A DNA stretch of 64,000 nucleotides from Solea solea (lineage: Eukaryota > Chordata > Actinopteri > Pleuronectiformes > Soleidae). Of this stretch, positions 50,150 to 60,031 are shown piece by piece. Below the pieces are notes generated by a model. The model did no database searches. It saw nothing but the letters and a program-made list of their open reading frames with translations, and had not been told where the DNA came from. The stretch spans positions 14,165,443 to 14,229,442 of the forward strand of contig NC_081145.1 in NCBI RefSeq assembly GCF_958295425.1, read 5' to 3'. Numbering within the stretch: position 1 is the first letter of the stretch; every line of letters begins with the position of its first letter. Both the position numbers and the translations under genes were made by a program.

Positions 50150-50815
50150 GGTGTTTAAGATTTAGATTACAATACAATTTAATTGCTTTACAGACGCCAT
50201 TGTGTGCCTCCATGTTTCAGCCAGAATAGACAAACATGTCCAAGCATGTGCTTTGCATTTTGTATTTTTTTCCCACATTTTTGAAAATAAAAGAATCTTT
50301 TATCTACTATGTGAAGGCCACTATAGTTCCATGACATGCTCGGGAAAGGCAGGGCTGAGTGGAGAGTACTACTCGAGAGTACTACACGTTTTCTATTACT
50401 ATAGTACCTCCTCAATGTGGGCAGGGTCGTCACAGCACGGCTGCACGAGACTGCAGTGATGTCGTTTTATATGCGACACAAACACACAAACTAGTGACGA
50501 CCAAAGCAGTTGTTTTCAGCGCACTGAATCATTACAATCAGTTCATTAAAAAGATGAGTTCAGTTCGTCACTGAACTGAAATACGGCTGAACAGGATGAA
50601 TATTGAGATTTTAGAAATGTTCTGGCAAAGATTGAAGCATGATTTCAGGATTTTTAAGTCTTGTGTGTCAGACATCGTGCTCATGACTCTTCCAGACCTT
50701 TTTAGTACTAAAAAGTACCAAGTACCATTGTTAATGGAAAAGCAAAATAGAGTAGAGCCGAGCCTACAACTCTATAGTAGAAAAGCACCATAATTCTTAC
50801 ACACTGGACCTTTAA
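50150..50815. mobile_element. Nested non-autonomous DNA elements (MITE inside MITE)
   Basis: The outer element ends taattcttacacactggacc followed by tttaa, a familiar teleost MITE end; its degraded counterpart (ggtgtttaagatttag) opens the segment. Its body includes gacgccattgtgtgcctcca and ctactatgtgaaggccacta. Within it, from about 50385 to 50765, lies a second unit that starts ttctattactatagtacctc and ends actctatagtagaaaagcac, with inverted tatagta-type ends. No ORF of note. Confidence 0.55.
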
Positions 50816-51046
50816 ATAATATGTGTGTTAACATTTCACGTAATTACATCAAGTTTTTTTTCAGTGTATTTTTATTCTTATAGAATGATACAGCTTTTTT
50901 CCAAGTGTCTGGAGCAGAGAAGCGGACGCTCTTTGTTTAAATATAGTCTGGTTCGTGTGTCCTGGAACAAACTCTTCCATGAGGGCTCGCGCTTGTGAAA
51001 TGTGCTGACTGCGCCTTTACCGGCTGCTCAGCTTACAGACATGCTG

Positions 51047-51130
51047 CGATCCAGGTAGCTGTCGTCATCCTCTTCCTCCTCTTCCTCCTCATCATCCTCA
51101 TCGACTTCGTCCTCCAGATGATATAGTGAG
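51047..51130 (-). other. Candidate minus-strand exon end encoding an acidic C-terminus
   Basis: On the minus strand a short frame reads SLYHLEDEVDEDD, then a run of about seven Glu, then DDDSYLDRSMSVS and a TGA stop. The mix of charged run and ordinary residues at both sides looks protein-like rather than a pure triplet repeat. The frame is closed upstream by a TAG whose AG could be an acceptor, and a better acceptor (tatttcag) lies about 50 bp further upstream but in another frame. No partner exon is visible: the DNA upstream on this strand is the ciart promoter and first intron. Treat as a lead, not a gene. Confidence 0.2.
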
Positions 51131-51189
51131 GAAGAATTCCAACGCAATGACCAAAACTAGGCCTCAGTTGACTTTTCGCCCGTCTTCTG

Positions 51190-51400
51190 AAATAAAAGAG
51201 CGATCCGCGTGTCCACGTGTTTGTGTCATTTCCATGACATTTGCATATGTAAACCGGCCTCGCCTATCGCTCCGCGGCTGCACGCACACCACGAGCTGAT
51301 TGGTCAACCGGGGCAGAGCGAGGAGCCAATGGGAGAGTCGGAGCACTCAGGCCCCGCCCCCACAGACACGTTGCCTAGGGAGAAGCAACACGGGCCGATC
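51190..51400 (+). promoter_or_regulatory. ciart promoter: canonical E-box, CCAAT boxes, GC box
   Basis: A CACGTG E-box lies at 51214-51219, with a CGCGTG E-box-like half at 51206-51211 just upstream. An octamer ATTTGCAT is at 51239-51246. Inverted and direct CCAAT boxes are at 51299-51303 and 51326-51330, and a GC box (ccccgcccc) at 51352-51360. This precedes the non-coding first exon. CIART is known as a CLOCK:BMAL1 target through E-boxes, and it feeds back on that complex, so the E-box pair is the likely clock input. Sites are seen; binding is inferred. Confidence 0.65.
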
Positions 51401-51589
51401 TCTGGCTGTACCGCCTCCTCACTCACTCACACACACACACTCACAGACACACACGCTGCACGTCTAATACATCAGCTGCTCTCCTCTGACCGACCGACCG
51501 AGCCACGGAGCCGCCGCCGCTGCTGCCACTACTGCTGGATATACCGACGAACAAAGGAAGAGCACGAACAGCCGCTCCATCCTGGGAAA
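51400..51589 (+). other. ciart non-coding first exon
   Basis: The GC-rich segment after the promoter ends in a good donor (gggaaa/gtaagc at 51590). A matching acceptor (cccgtcag) precedes 53796, where the exon with the start codon begins. The exact 5' end is not determinable. The 2.2 kb intron (51590-53795) holds no coding exon I can support. Confidence 0.6.
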
Positions 51590-53835
51590 GTAAGCAGCTC
51601 CTTCACTCATTCACTCATATACTCACTCATATTATCAAATCAAATTATCATCAACGCCGCTGTGTGTGTGTGTGTGCGGCCGTGAAACACTGACGTGGGT
51701 ATCGTTTTTTAAAATCATCCAAAGGAATTTGACTCCGGCTCAAGTCATGGTCCGTGACCGGCAGATATTTCTGTGGATTAATGATATAATATTGCAGTGA
51801 TTCTGTCCCCTCTCCTAGGGATTGGACGATATACAATATTATCGCGACTCGCGGTAAAAAGCACTTAAAATAAACAATCATTTAAAAGTCATTTAAAATC
51901 ACTCACTTTAAATTGATTGTAGTTCATTCTAATCAGAAAAATTGTTAATATTTCACTGAGTGACTTGATCATTTTGTCCAGCTCGCCAACATACAGTCAT
52001 AGTCATTTACTTTAACGTGCCACAGGAGGGAGTCTGTATTTTTCTTGTCATTCCAGGATCTCATTAATACATAAAGAATGTTAATGTTAAAGAGTCTTGA
52101 TTTTCAGCCTCCTTGATAACATGTTTTTGTAACATGTTTTTCTTACATGCGCCCACTTCAGAATCTAACAAAAAAAAAGTATTGCGATAATATAGTGAAT
52201 CACAATTATGTTGTTTCCGGAGAATGATGACATTAAATTTCCAGGTAGTCCACCGCTTAGTGTCTTCCTTGTTTTATGTAAGCGTAACAGTGAGTGCTAC
52301 TTTGACTGATGAGGAAGTCGATTGTATTTGTAACTGATCTGAAAACTGCATTTAAGGCAGATCGATAGCTTGATAAAAGTTCATTCGACCTCTCGTTTAG
52401 GACGGAAGATGTAATCATAATGCATCTGCTTCCTCACATACATACAGGTAGATAGAAAGCTTAAAAGAGGAACGTGTGTCATCTAAAAACACCGGTCTCT
52501 GTGGTTTGTGTTGTCTTTATTTCAGCTCTTCTGTCAACACTGCATCTATATATATTGGCTATACAGGTCATCTGATAGAGTAACTATATGGATATATATA
52601 TTATAGTAGAAAGTAAATTAATAAATGATTTGCTTACTGTGGTATTAATATTGTCTTTTAAGTTAAGTACACATTCTTTTCTTTTTTTTTTAATGATAGG
52701 GCCTACAATTCTAACACTTTTTTTTTAAAGACATTTTATCTGTATTATAACTATTATAACCAGCAATTGGACACTTGCAAATATTATTTTTCTCCTCTGT
52801 GTTTGTGAAGTGTTATATAGCATGTGAAACCAGCACATCTTTTGCTCCACCCTCCTCTCCTCTGTGCAACAATAAGATCAGAGCGTGGTCGTCTTGAGAC
52901 AAAGAACCAGGGGGCAATTAACTCTCCTACCCCCAAATTTTTCAGGAAACCAATGACTTATCAGCCGTTAACCATCCACACACCAAAAATAGGCTCCGAG
53001 CTGAAAATGCTGCGCTCTCTTTTATGATCTACTAATCACTGAGGAAACATATTGCAGGGATCTCACAAGCAACTAAGCATTCAAGAAGAGCCGTTGTGTT
53101 TGTATTCAGCAGGAAAAGACAGACAGTGCTAGTGTCTTATTTAAAAAAAAAAAAATTGCCTCCCCACACACAAACACAAGTGTCACTTGCCGATGGGACG
53201 TCTGCACTCTGAGGCGCCGGTCGTCATGGAGGCAGACCCGTGTCCCTTCTGAATAAACAACCCAACAGTGTTTATGAATGAGTGTGGTGGTGGCGGCAGC
53301 TGGCGGCCGGTAGATAAGATGTAAAAAAAAAAATCAGTTCCTGTGTGACGTTGTGATGTAAAGATTTAAAATGGCAGTGAAGGATTTGAGTGCTTGAGTG
53401 TTGTTGGGCTGCACATGGTTGTTGTGGACACTGGGGTGTTTGGTGTGAGCTTGTGATGCTGGCCAGTCTGTGTTTACTGGCCCAGGTGTTGCCTCTGCAA
53501 AAACAAACCAGTCATCATAGTCGCAACAACTTTGCTTTCACTGCCACCATCTGCTCCGATCACTCTGCTGTGTCTCTGCCTGTATTTCTCATCGGTGTGG
53601 TTGAAGCCCAGCTGCAGTGTTTTATTTGTTTTATTCCTCAGGAACCTGTTTTGCTAGAATCAGTACCAGACGTTTAATTCTGACTGCTTCTGGTCATATT
53701 TAAGGTGGCGTAGGAGTCGATGACTCCTGTTCTCATCCTTTTTACTCCTTCATGTGCTGCCGCATTTATAGTAACAATGGCTTTCTCCCCGTCAGGTCAG
53801 TGATGGTCAGTGCTAGTTAGAGCCTGCGGCAAAGG

Positions 53836-55125
53836 ATGTCTGCTACAGATTCGGATAACTCCATTGACTGGCTGGCGAGTGACAATGAGGACAGCGAGAG
53901 CGAACGGGAGTTTGACCCGTGTACCAGAACGCACAGCCAGACAGAAGCTCCTCCAACCCCGAGAGCCCTGCCACACCTGGGCCCGTCTGACTGTGATGTG
54001 AAGAAGGGTGACAGGAAGTGGAGGGAGGTCAGGGAGGTCTGCAGCGTGGGATCCCCCCCTGGTCGCATGGAGACGTACGACGGCGCCATTGGACTGTGTA
54101 AAACACACGGAGAGAAAACAAATGGCAGAAACACTCAGCAAGCACTAAAAAGACCTCACAGCTTCACAGAGGACGAGGAGCGCAAGGCACAGCAGCTCAA
54201 TTCCAACATGACAGAGAAAGACCAATTCTTCACAAGTAAGGTGAGCACCACTGCGACTCATGTCCTGTCCCACAGCAGGTGGTGTATAGTGTCAGCATAA
54301 GTGGAGCATGTCCTGTCACCTAGACTGACCCCACACACTGGTTTTACATAGAGCCTCCTGCTCTGTCATTTCCAGGCAAAATGCAGAAGTAGTCGTGTTT
54401 TTCTTAAGAACTGTAACCACAGAGTAGTAGGGGGGAGATTAGGACGGATCAAATCACACTGACTTTACGCAACATTTTTCAAATGGTGTTTGACAGTGAG
54501 TCTACAAGTTAACCTGTTGTTGTTTCCAGTGCATGGACCTACAGTGCTACATTCATCCTCTGTCGTTAATCTTGAATGGTCTTCGTTCAGGGAGATACAG
54601 AGAACGTAAGTCAGCCGTTGTATTTATTTTTATGTTGTTGTCTTCCGAACAGTCCACCCTGAATAACGCAGCCATTGTTCTACACATGTGCCTCAATTCT
54701 TCTCTTGTCTTTTACTGACTTTTTTTTGTGTCTCAGAGAAATAAAACAATGGACAGCGTGTCACATTATGTGTCCCTGAAATTTGAGAACCTGATCTCCT
54801 GAAACATGCATTGTTGAAGTATTTCCTGTGTGTCCCATCTTTTAGAATGGAGCATATTTTTAGGTAATGGTTTATTCAGCCGTTCCAATATGAATTTGAA
54901 CCAATGGTGAAATACTTGTAAATTAGATGCCTGGCAGAGGTGAGTGAGAACATAATGTACTACAGGAAAGCAGCCGCTGTTTGTGACTCGTCAGTGAAGT
55001 ACTGTATAATGCGGGCAGAAAGCGCCATGTTCAGACAGGCTGTGCAACTGCTTAGTTTGGGATCTTTGTCAAAACCAAAACCTTGTGTGACCCACACACT
55101 TCCTGACCACAGAGGGAGTTTGTTC

Positions 55126-55181
<56 letters not shown>

Positions 55182-58100
55182 CCCATATGCTGCACAGAGT
55201 CATCCACTTCATATGGCTCATGGTACAACTTCTTCTTCTTCTTTTCCAGGACTCAGCAGTTTCCAGGAGAGTGTGGCAATGGACAGGATTCAGAGGATCA
55301 TGGGTGTCCTGCAGAACCCACGCATGGGGTGAGCGTCCCACACATGACCCACATACTCTGCTCCATGCAACAAATGAGCTGCATCACGTTACAGCTCCGG
55401 ATATTTTTGGCATTTTTCACAAATATTTTATGCTCACTGTAATAGAAAACCTCCCCTTTTGCACGGGAGCTTCTTTCCACGATAGCACACAATATTAATT
55501 ACAACGGCAAGAAATGGCATTTACTATTCACGGGTCAATGTGGTCTCCCAATATGTCTGCGACACATGGTTCTCAGCAGGGTGCTCTGTGAGGAGCTGCT
55601 GCCTCCACATGTTCAGGATACATTTACTGCAGAGGTGGCTGGGTTTCACGGAGGCTGGGCATCTTGTTAAAAATGTATCAGGCTCCACTGTGGGAGCAGC
55701 ACACTTGTGTCTGCTTGATTAGCTCTCCACTAGCCAGACGGTATAATGTAGTATGATATCACCACTGCGAAGGTGAAAGCCTCAGTCCCAGTGATGTGAT
55801 CGTTTGGAAAGGTTTTGGTGTTTCACGGGATGCAGGTGCCAGGGTCAGAATATTTTTCTTGGACAATTTCATGTGAAATACTAAAACAAAGTGTTATTGT
55901 TTTATTTACTGTACATGTTAGATCAATAATTATGCTCTTTGCCGATTAATCTTGTCGCCGTCACACTCACTGCTACATGTTCAAAACATTTATTTAGTCC
56001 AACTTACAGTTAATTTATTTACAGTAATATAAAAACAGAGAATTGTCACATTTATGACGCGAGACCCAGTGATGATGGCCAAGCAAAATAATTGCATTGA
56101 ATGAATAACCACAAAAATAAAAATAAGACATTTTAGTGGTCCAGTTGGACAATGTGTCCTTAGAACAATATTATATTTTTTGATCCACTGCCCTTTAGCC
56201 AATATTGGCACAGAGTGTGTTCACTGAGATAAGCAGTAGGTGGCCGGGTCACCACAGAAGACGGAAGAAGGTGCATCTTGATGACGTAAATGGCCTTTTG
56301 TCGCTAGTGTCCATCTATTTTTGCAGTAATATTTGCTCATCATTTCACACATTCATACCTTCCTTTCAGTCACATTTTCTGCCCTTTTTACAGTGCAGTG
56401 AAATGTGGAAGCGGAAGCTTTTTTTCACCGAATCCATCACACTTTTTTTACTTTTATTGTTGCCCTAACTTGTCCACATCCCCCTCACGTATGAAAAGCT
56501 TTTATTCAATGTGTTTTCTTTTTTTTTTTTAAGATTTTATCAGAATTTTCTGGTGCTTTATGTGCAAATTGAAAATGCGCATAGAAACCCGGGTGATGGA
56601 AACCTACCCATTGTGAGGGTTTTGCATTAATGTACACTGATGTACAATGAAAGGCTGTCGAGTGTGGCACAAACTAATTGAAGCCCTTGCACCCACCAGC
56701 TGCTGCCTTCATATGGGAGACAAAGAGTGGGTGTGGTAGCCTCGCTGTAGACAGCCAGGGCAGAGGATGGAAGGTGGACTACACCCCCACCCCTCCCTCC
56801 CTGCCTCCCTGTGCCTGCTCCATGTTGCCAGCTGGCAGCTCCTGCTGCGACACAATGGCAGATAGGATCAAAGTGACTTTTTGAGCAGTCACTGTTGTGG
56901 ATAATCTTTCGCATGAATTTAACATGCTCTGAATGGAGTATGGCAGAAAGGTCCTGATCATATGACTCAAGCTAATCCCTGCCCACCATCTGGTTTTTAA
57001 AAAGAGGGAGTTAATGGTGCGCTACTCTGTGCCCACCTCCGCCAAGAGCTGCGTCACCACAGCTACTTCTTTTTCACAATGATGCAGTTGGAGACCATTG
57101 TGGCTTTAGCGTTTATATTTAGAGGCGGGCAGTGCTACTGCACATGGTGCCACGTGTGAGCTGCAAACATGTGAGATATGTGCTTCAGTTTCCTGGCCTT
57201 CACTGGCTGAGTGCAGCCTTTAACTGTTCATGCTCTGTTCGCAATTGCAAGAGAGACTTCCTTGATGTGGTTCTGAAAATGTGTAATTGTGTGTCTCAGT
57301 ATTTATTTCTGGTTTCTTTTTCTCTCCTCCTCTCTCTTTCCCTTTTTCCAGAGAGAAGTATATTAATATCATTCTCAAAATGGAGGAAATGCTGAAGAGC
57401 TGGTTCCCTAACGTAAAACTCCAAAACCAACCGGCCGTCGCACACACAGAGCCAGCCGTACCCACCAAGAGATCGAAGGTAGAGTTGCGAAAATGAAAGC
57501 ATAACTGTTGTGTAAGAACTTCTCCATGAGACGAGGTCCACTGCAAAGAACATGTGGTGACAATGCAGCAAAGAAGGGACTGAAATATCTGTTATTATTT
57601 AATAACAGATATTTCAGTCCTGGGACAGAGGAGGATTAAGGGCTATTTTTACGGAGGTATTACTGCAGTATCGGGTTCACCAAGAACACTGACAAATGAC
57701 AAAAGGTAGTTTTGGGGGAGTGTCTCTGTGGAAATAAAAAAAAAAAAAAAAAAAAGGTCAGAATACTCTGGAACATTCCTGTGTGTTTTTATAGTGGTGA
57801 GGATTTATTTCTGTGGGTAATTCTGACACACCCTCGAATACACAAGTGGATTAGTAACTAGTCACACGACAAGAGCAGAACAGTAACTTAAAACCTGCCA
57901 TAATCATTTCATCATTCATTTATTATTATGTTAGTTTGTTAACGTTGAATTTAATTAAAATGAAATGTGAAGAGGGTGGTTTCATAAGGAAAAATTAATT
58001 ACGGTAATTTTGCCTTGACACTTCTGGCTTCATTTGAACGTTAACAAACCCACAACTTTATGACTGAGATGCATATAGATGGCCATTCTTAGCTATAAAT

Positions 58101-58848
58101 CATGAAATAAAATTAAGTTAGTGAGTGAGGGTCAAACACACAGTTTTACATGAAAAGTCATGTTTCTCTGTGTCTACTTCTATTCTAAATAAGACTGTGT
58201 TTGTGATTTAATTACTTCTTTTTTTTTATCAATTCGTGCATAAAAATTGTGGTGTGTTGCTATCAGTGGCTTCACCAAAGAGTCAGACAGGAAGGACTAC
58301 ACACTTTGAATATATGATGGAAACATCAGATGATCATGCTTTCTCCGATAACTCTGACCAGCATATAGTTTTTTGTCAATGAGTGGGCGCCGGTATCCTG
58401 CCGCACAAACTGCTGACTGAATGAAACTGAACCTCACTTCCTTCTTTCTCATCAGCTGTCTCCAATGACCACCACTGCAGCCACAAGCCCTGTCACCACG
58501 AGTGATCCTCCAGCCGCTGCCAAAGCTCTGAGAGTCACCGACCTCACTCCTGGAGCAGCTTACTCTGCCAATAATCTGAAGTGGCTCCACACGTCACCCA
58601 TCTGCTCCCCCACGGCAGAGCAGGCACAGGCCAGCCCCAAACACCTGCTGTCCCCCAGAGACAGAGACTTAACCCAGGATAACGCCGTGTCCTCTAGCAC
58701 GGACACGCACACTAAGACAGACGCGGTGCCCCGAGGCCGTCCACCGGGCAAAATCAATGCGCCCTGTCTGGAGAGGCTCCTTAAATCGACAGAAAGTATC
58801 ATCACCCGCAAGGAGACACGGGGTTTGATGGACAGCAGCTGGTCCTAG
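53836..58848 (+). CDS. ciart: Circadian-associated repressor of transcription (CHRONO)
   Basis: Five coding exons: 53836-54240, 54530-54605, 55250-55328, 57352-57478 and 58456-58848, all in phase (1080 nt, 359 residues; human about 385). The N-terminus is acidic and serine-rich (DNEDSESEREFD). The conserved core starts near residue 136 (MDLQCYIHPLSLILNGLRSG) and continues LSSFQESVAMDRIQRIMGVL, then MEEMLKSWFP, nearly the same words as human CIART. A later block, LKWLHTSPICSP, matches the second conserved patch. The protein is a nuclear repressor that binds BMAL1 and opposes CLOCK:BMAL1-driven transcription in the circadian loop. The C-terminus is proline/serine/threonine-rich with a basic patch (RGRPPGK), an AT-hook-like tripeptide core. 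In human the gene is next to CA14 and APH1A; here it is near ca12, usp3 and fbxl22. Confidence 0.95.
55129..55178. repeat. (AC)n microsatellite in ciart intron
   Basis: About 25 AC units, ending 70 bp before the acceptor of the exon at 55250. Length change here could affect splicing, but that is speculative. The rest of this intron (54606-55249) shows nothing else. Confidence 0.97.
55329..57351 (+). other. ciart third coding intron, no further gene seen
   Basis: About 2 kb between coding exons 3 and 4. ORFs here are short and lack protein-like features. A CACGTG E-box occurs near 57150. Confidence 0.5.
57577..57620. repeat. Perfect 20-bp inverted repeat with 4-nt loop
   Basis: Arms ggactgaaatatctgttatt (57577-57596) and its exact reverse complement (57601-57620), separated by attt. 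It lies in the ciart intron after the exon ending at 57478. A poly-A run (57736-57755) follows, directly joined to ggtca. Confidence 0.95.
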
Positions 58849-60031
58849 TCCACACAGAGGGCTGGGTGTCCAGCTATTTGCACTGCACAGCCCAGTCTAG
58901 CCTTGCCCACCTTGCCTGGAGCCAGTCAGCTTGCTTCGCCCATTCCAGCCTTCAGGGGAGACGGTAGCCTTCAGAAGGGACATGACACTTTCCTCTTAAA
59001 CGTGGAAAGAGCATCGACGAACACGTTGTACTCTCTGTGCGGGGGAATGTGCCCACTCTCACATGACAAAGTGTCTGCTTAAGTTCCCTTTTGTTGACTT
59101 TTGGTTGTTGTTTTTTTTTTTTTTTTTTTCGTTTGCACTTTTGAATAGTGTGCGTTTGACTTGGCTGAGGCCGAGTGAGCTTGTGACTTCATAAGTGAGT
59201 AGTTCCAACTGGTTTGTAGATGCAATAATACGGTTTGAGTGTCTGTCAAACTGCCACGATGGTAGAAAGGGAAAGAGCTGCAGGTGTGCGAGTGCTGGAA
59301 GGATGTATTTTCAAATATCCAGACATGTCAACGGTCTTCATATTGTTGTGCTGAAAATGTGGGTGAAATGTGATGTTATCTCAGCCCCCCCCCCCCCCAC
59401 CCCCCACTCCACTTTTAAGTTCATTCATGTGACTGTTACTCATTTGTATACTTTATAAATAAGTCTTTTTGGTACAACTGTTCTACCTCAGCGGGCACCA
59501 TGTCACAGTTATTGAGTAGGAATGTGAACGCTACACTCGAGTGCGGCCCATCAACCTCAGACTGCGAGCTCTGCTGTTGGAGTCGTCCTGCTCATACAAA
59601 CAGAGGATGCTCTCTCCACGGGGACGCTATTGTGGCCTGACTAGTGCCATTGTTAAGAATGTCAACTGCAGATTTCTTTTTTCTGACTTTCCCAGTTGAA
59701 GGCAAACAGTGCCTGTAATGTCAAGCTGTGCCTGTTCGCTGGTTTAATAAAGAGAGAGAATTGTTCAGAAAAACCTGCTCCTCCGTGGGATGTACAAATC
59801 AGGAATTCTCACACTCCTGCCATTTTTCCTGTATCGAGTAAATTATTCCGATTTTGCCAACTACTTCTGTGGTGGAGTCGAGCATTATTTTATTTTGCCA
59901 CAGAACTGGACCGTATGCTAGAGCAGCCGAGAGCAACACGTCATTTCTCTGTGTAAATCTTAACAGAAAGGTTGTCGATCTACCCTGAAAAGTGGCCTTT
60001 ATAGTGTGAAATTTTATACTTTCAAAATAAA
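58849..60031 (+). other. ciart 3' UTR
   Basis: After the TAG stop there are AATAAA signals at 59746-59751 and 60026-60031, so a 0.9-1.2 kb 3' UTR is likely. It contains a T run (59111-59129) and a C-rich run (59385-59406). Confidence 0.55.

Noticed and set aside
51209..51685. 158-codon plus-strand ORF across the ciart promoter
   Set aside because: It runs through the CCAAT/GC-box promoter, the 5' UTR and the first donor. It has no conserved motif, and ciart coding begins at 53836.
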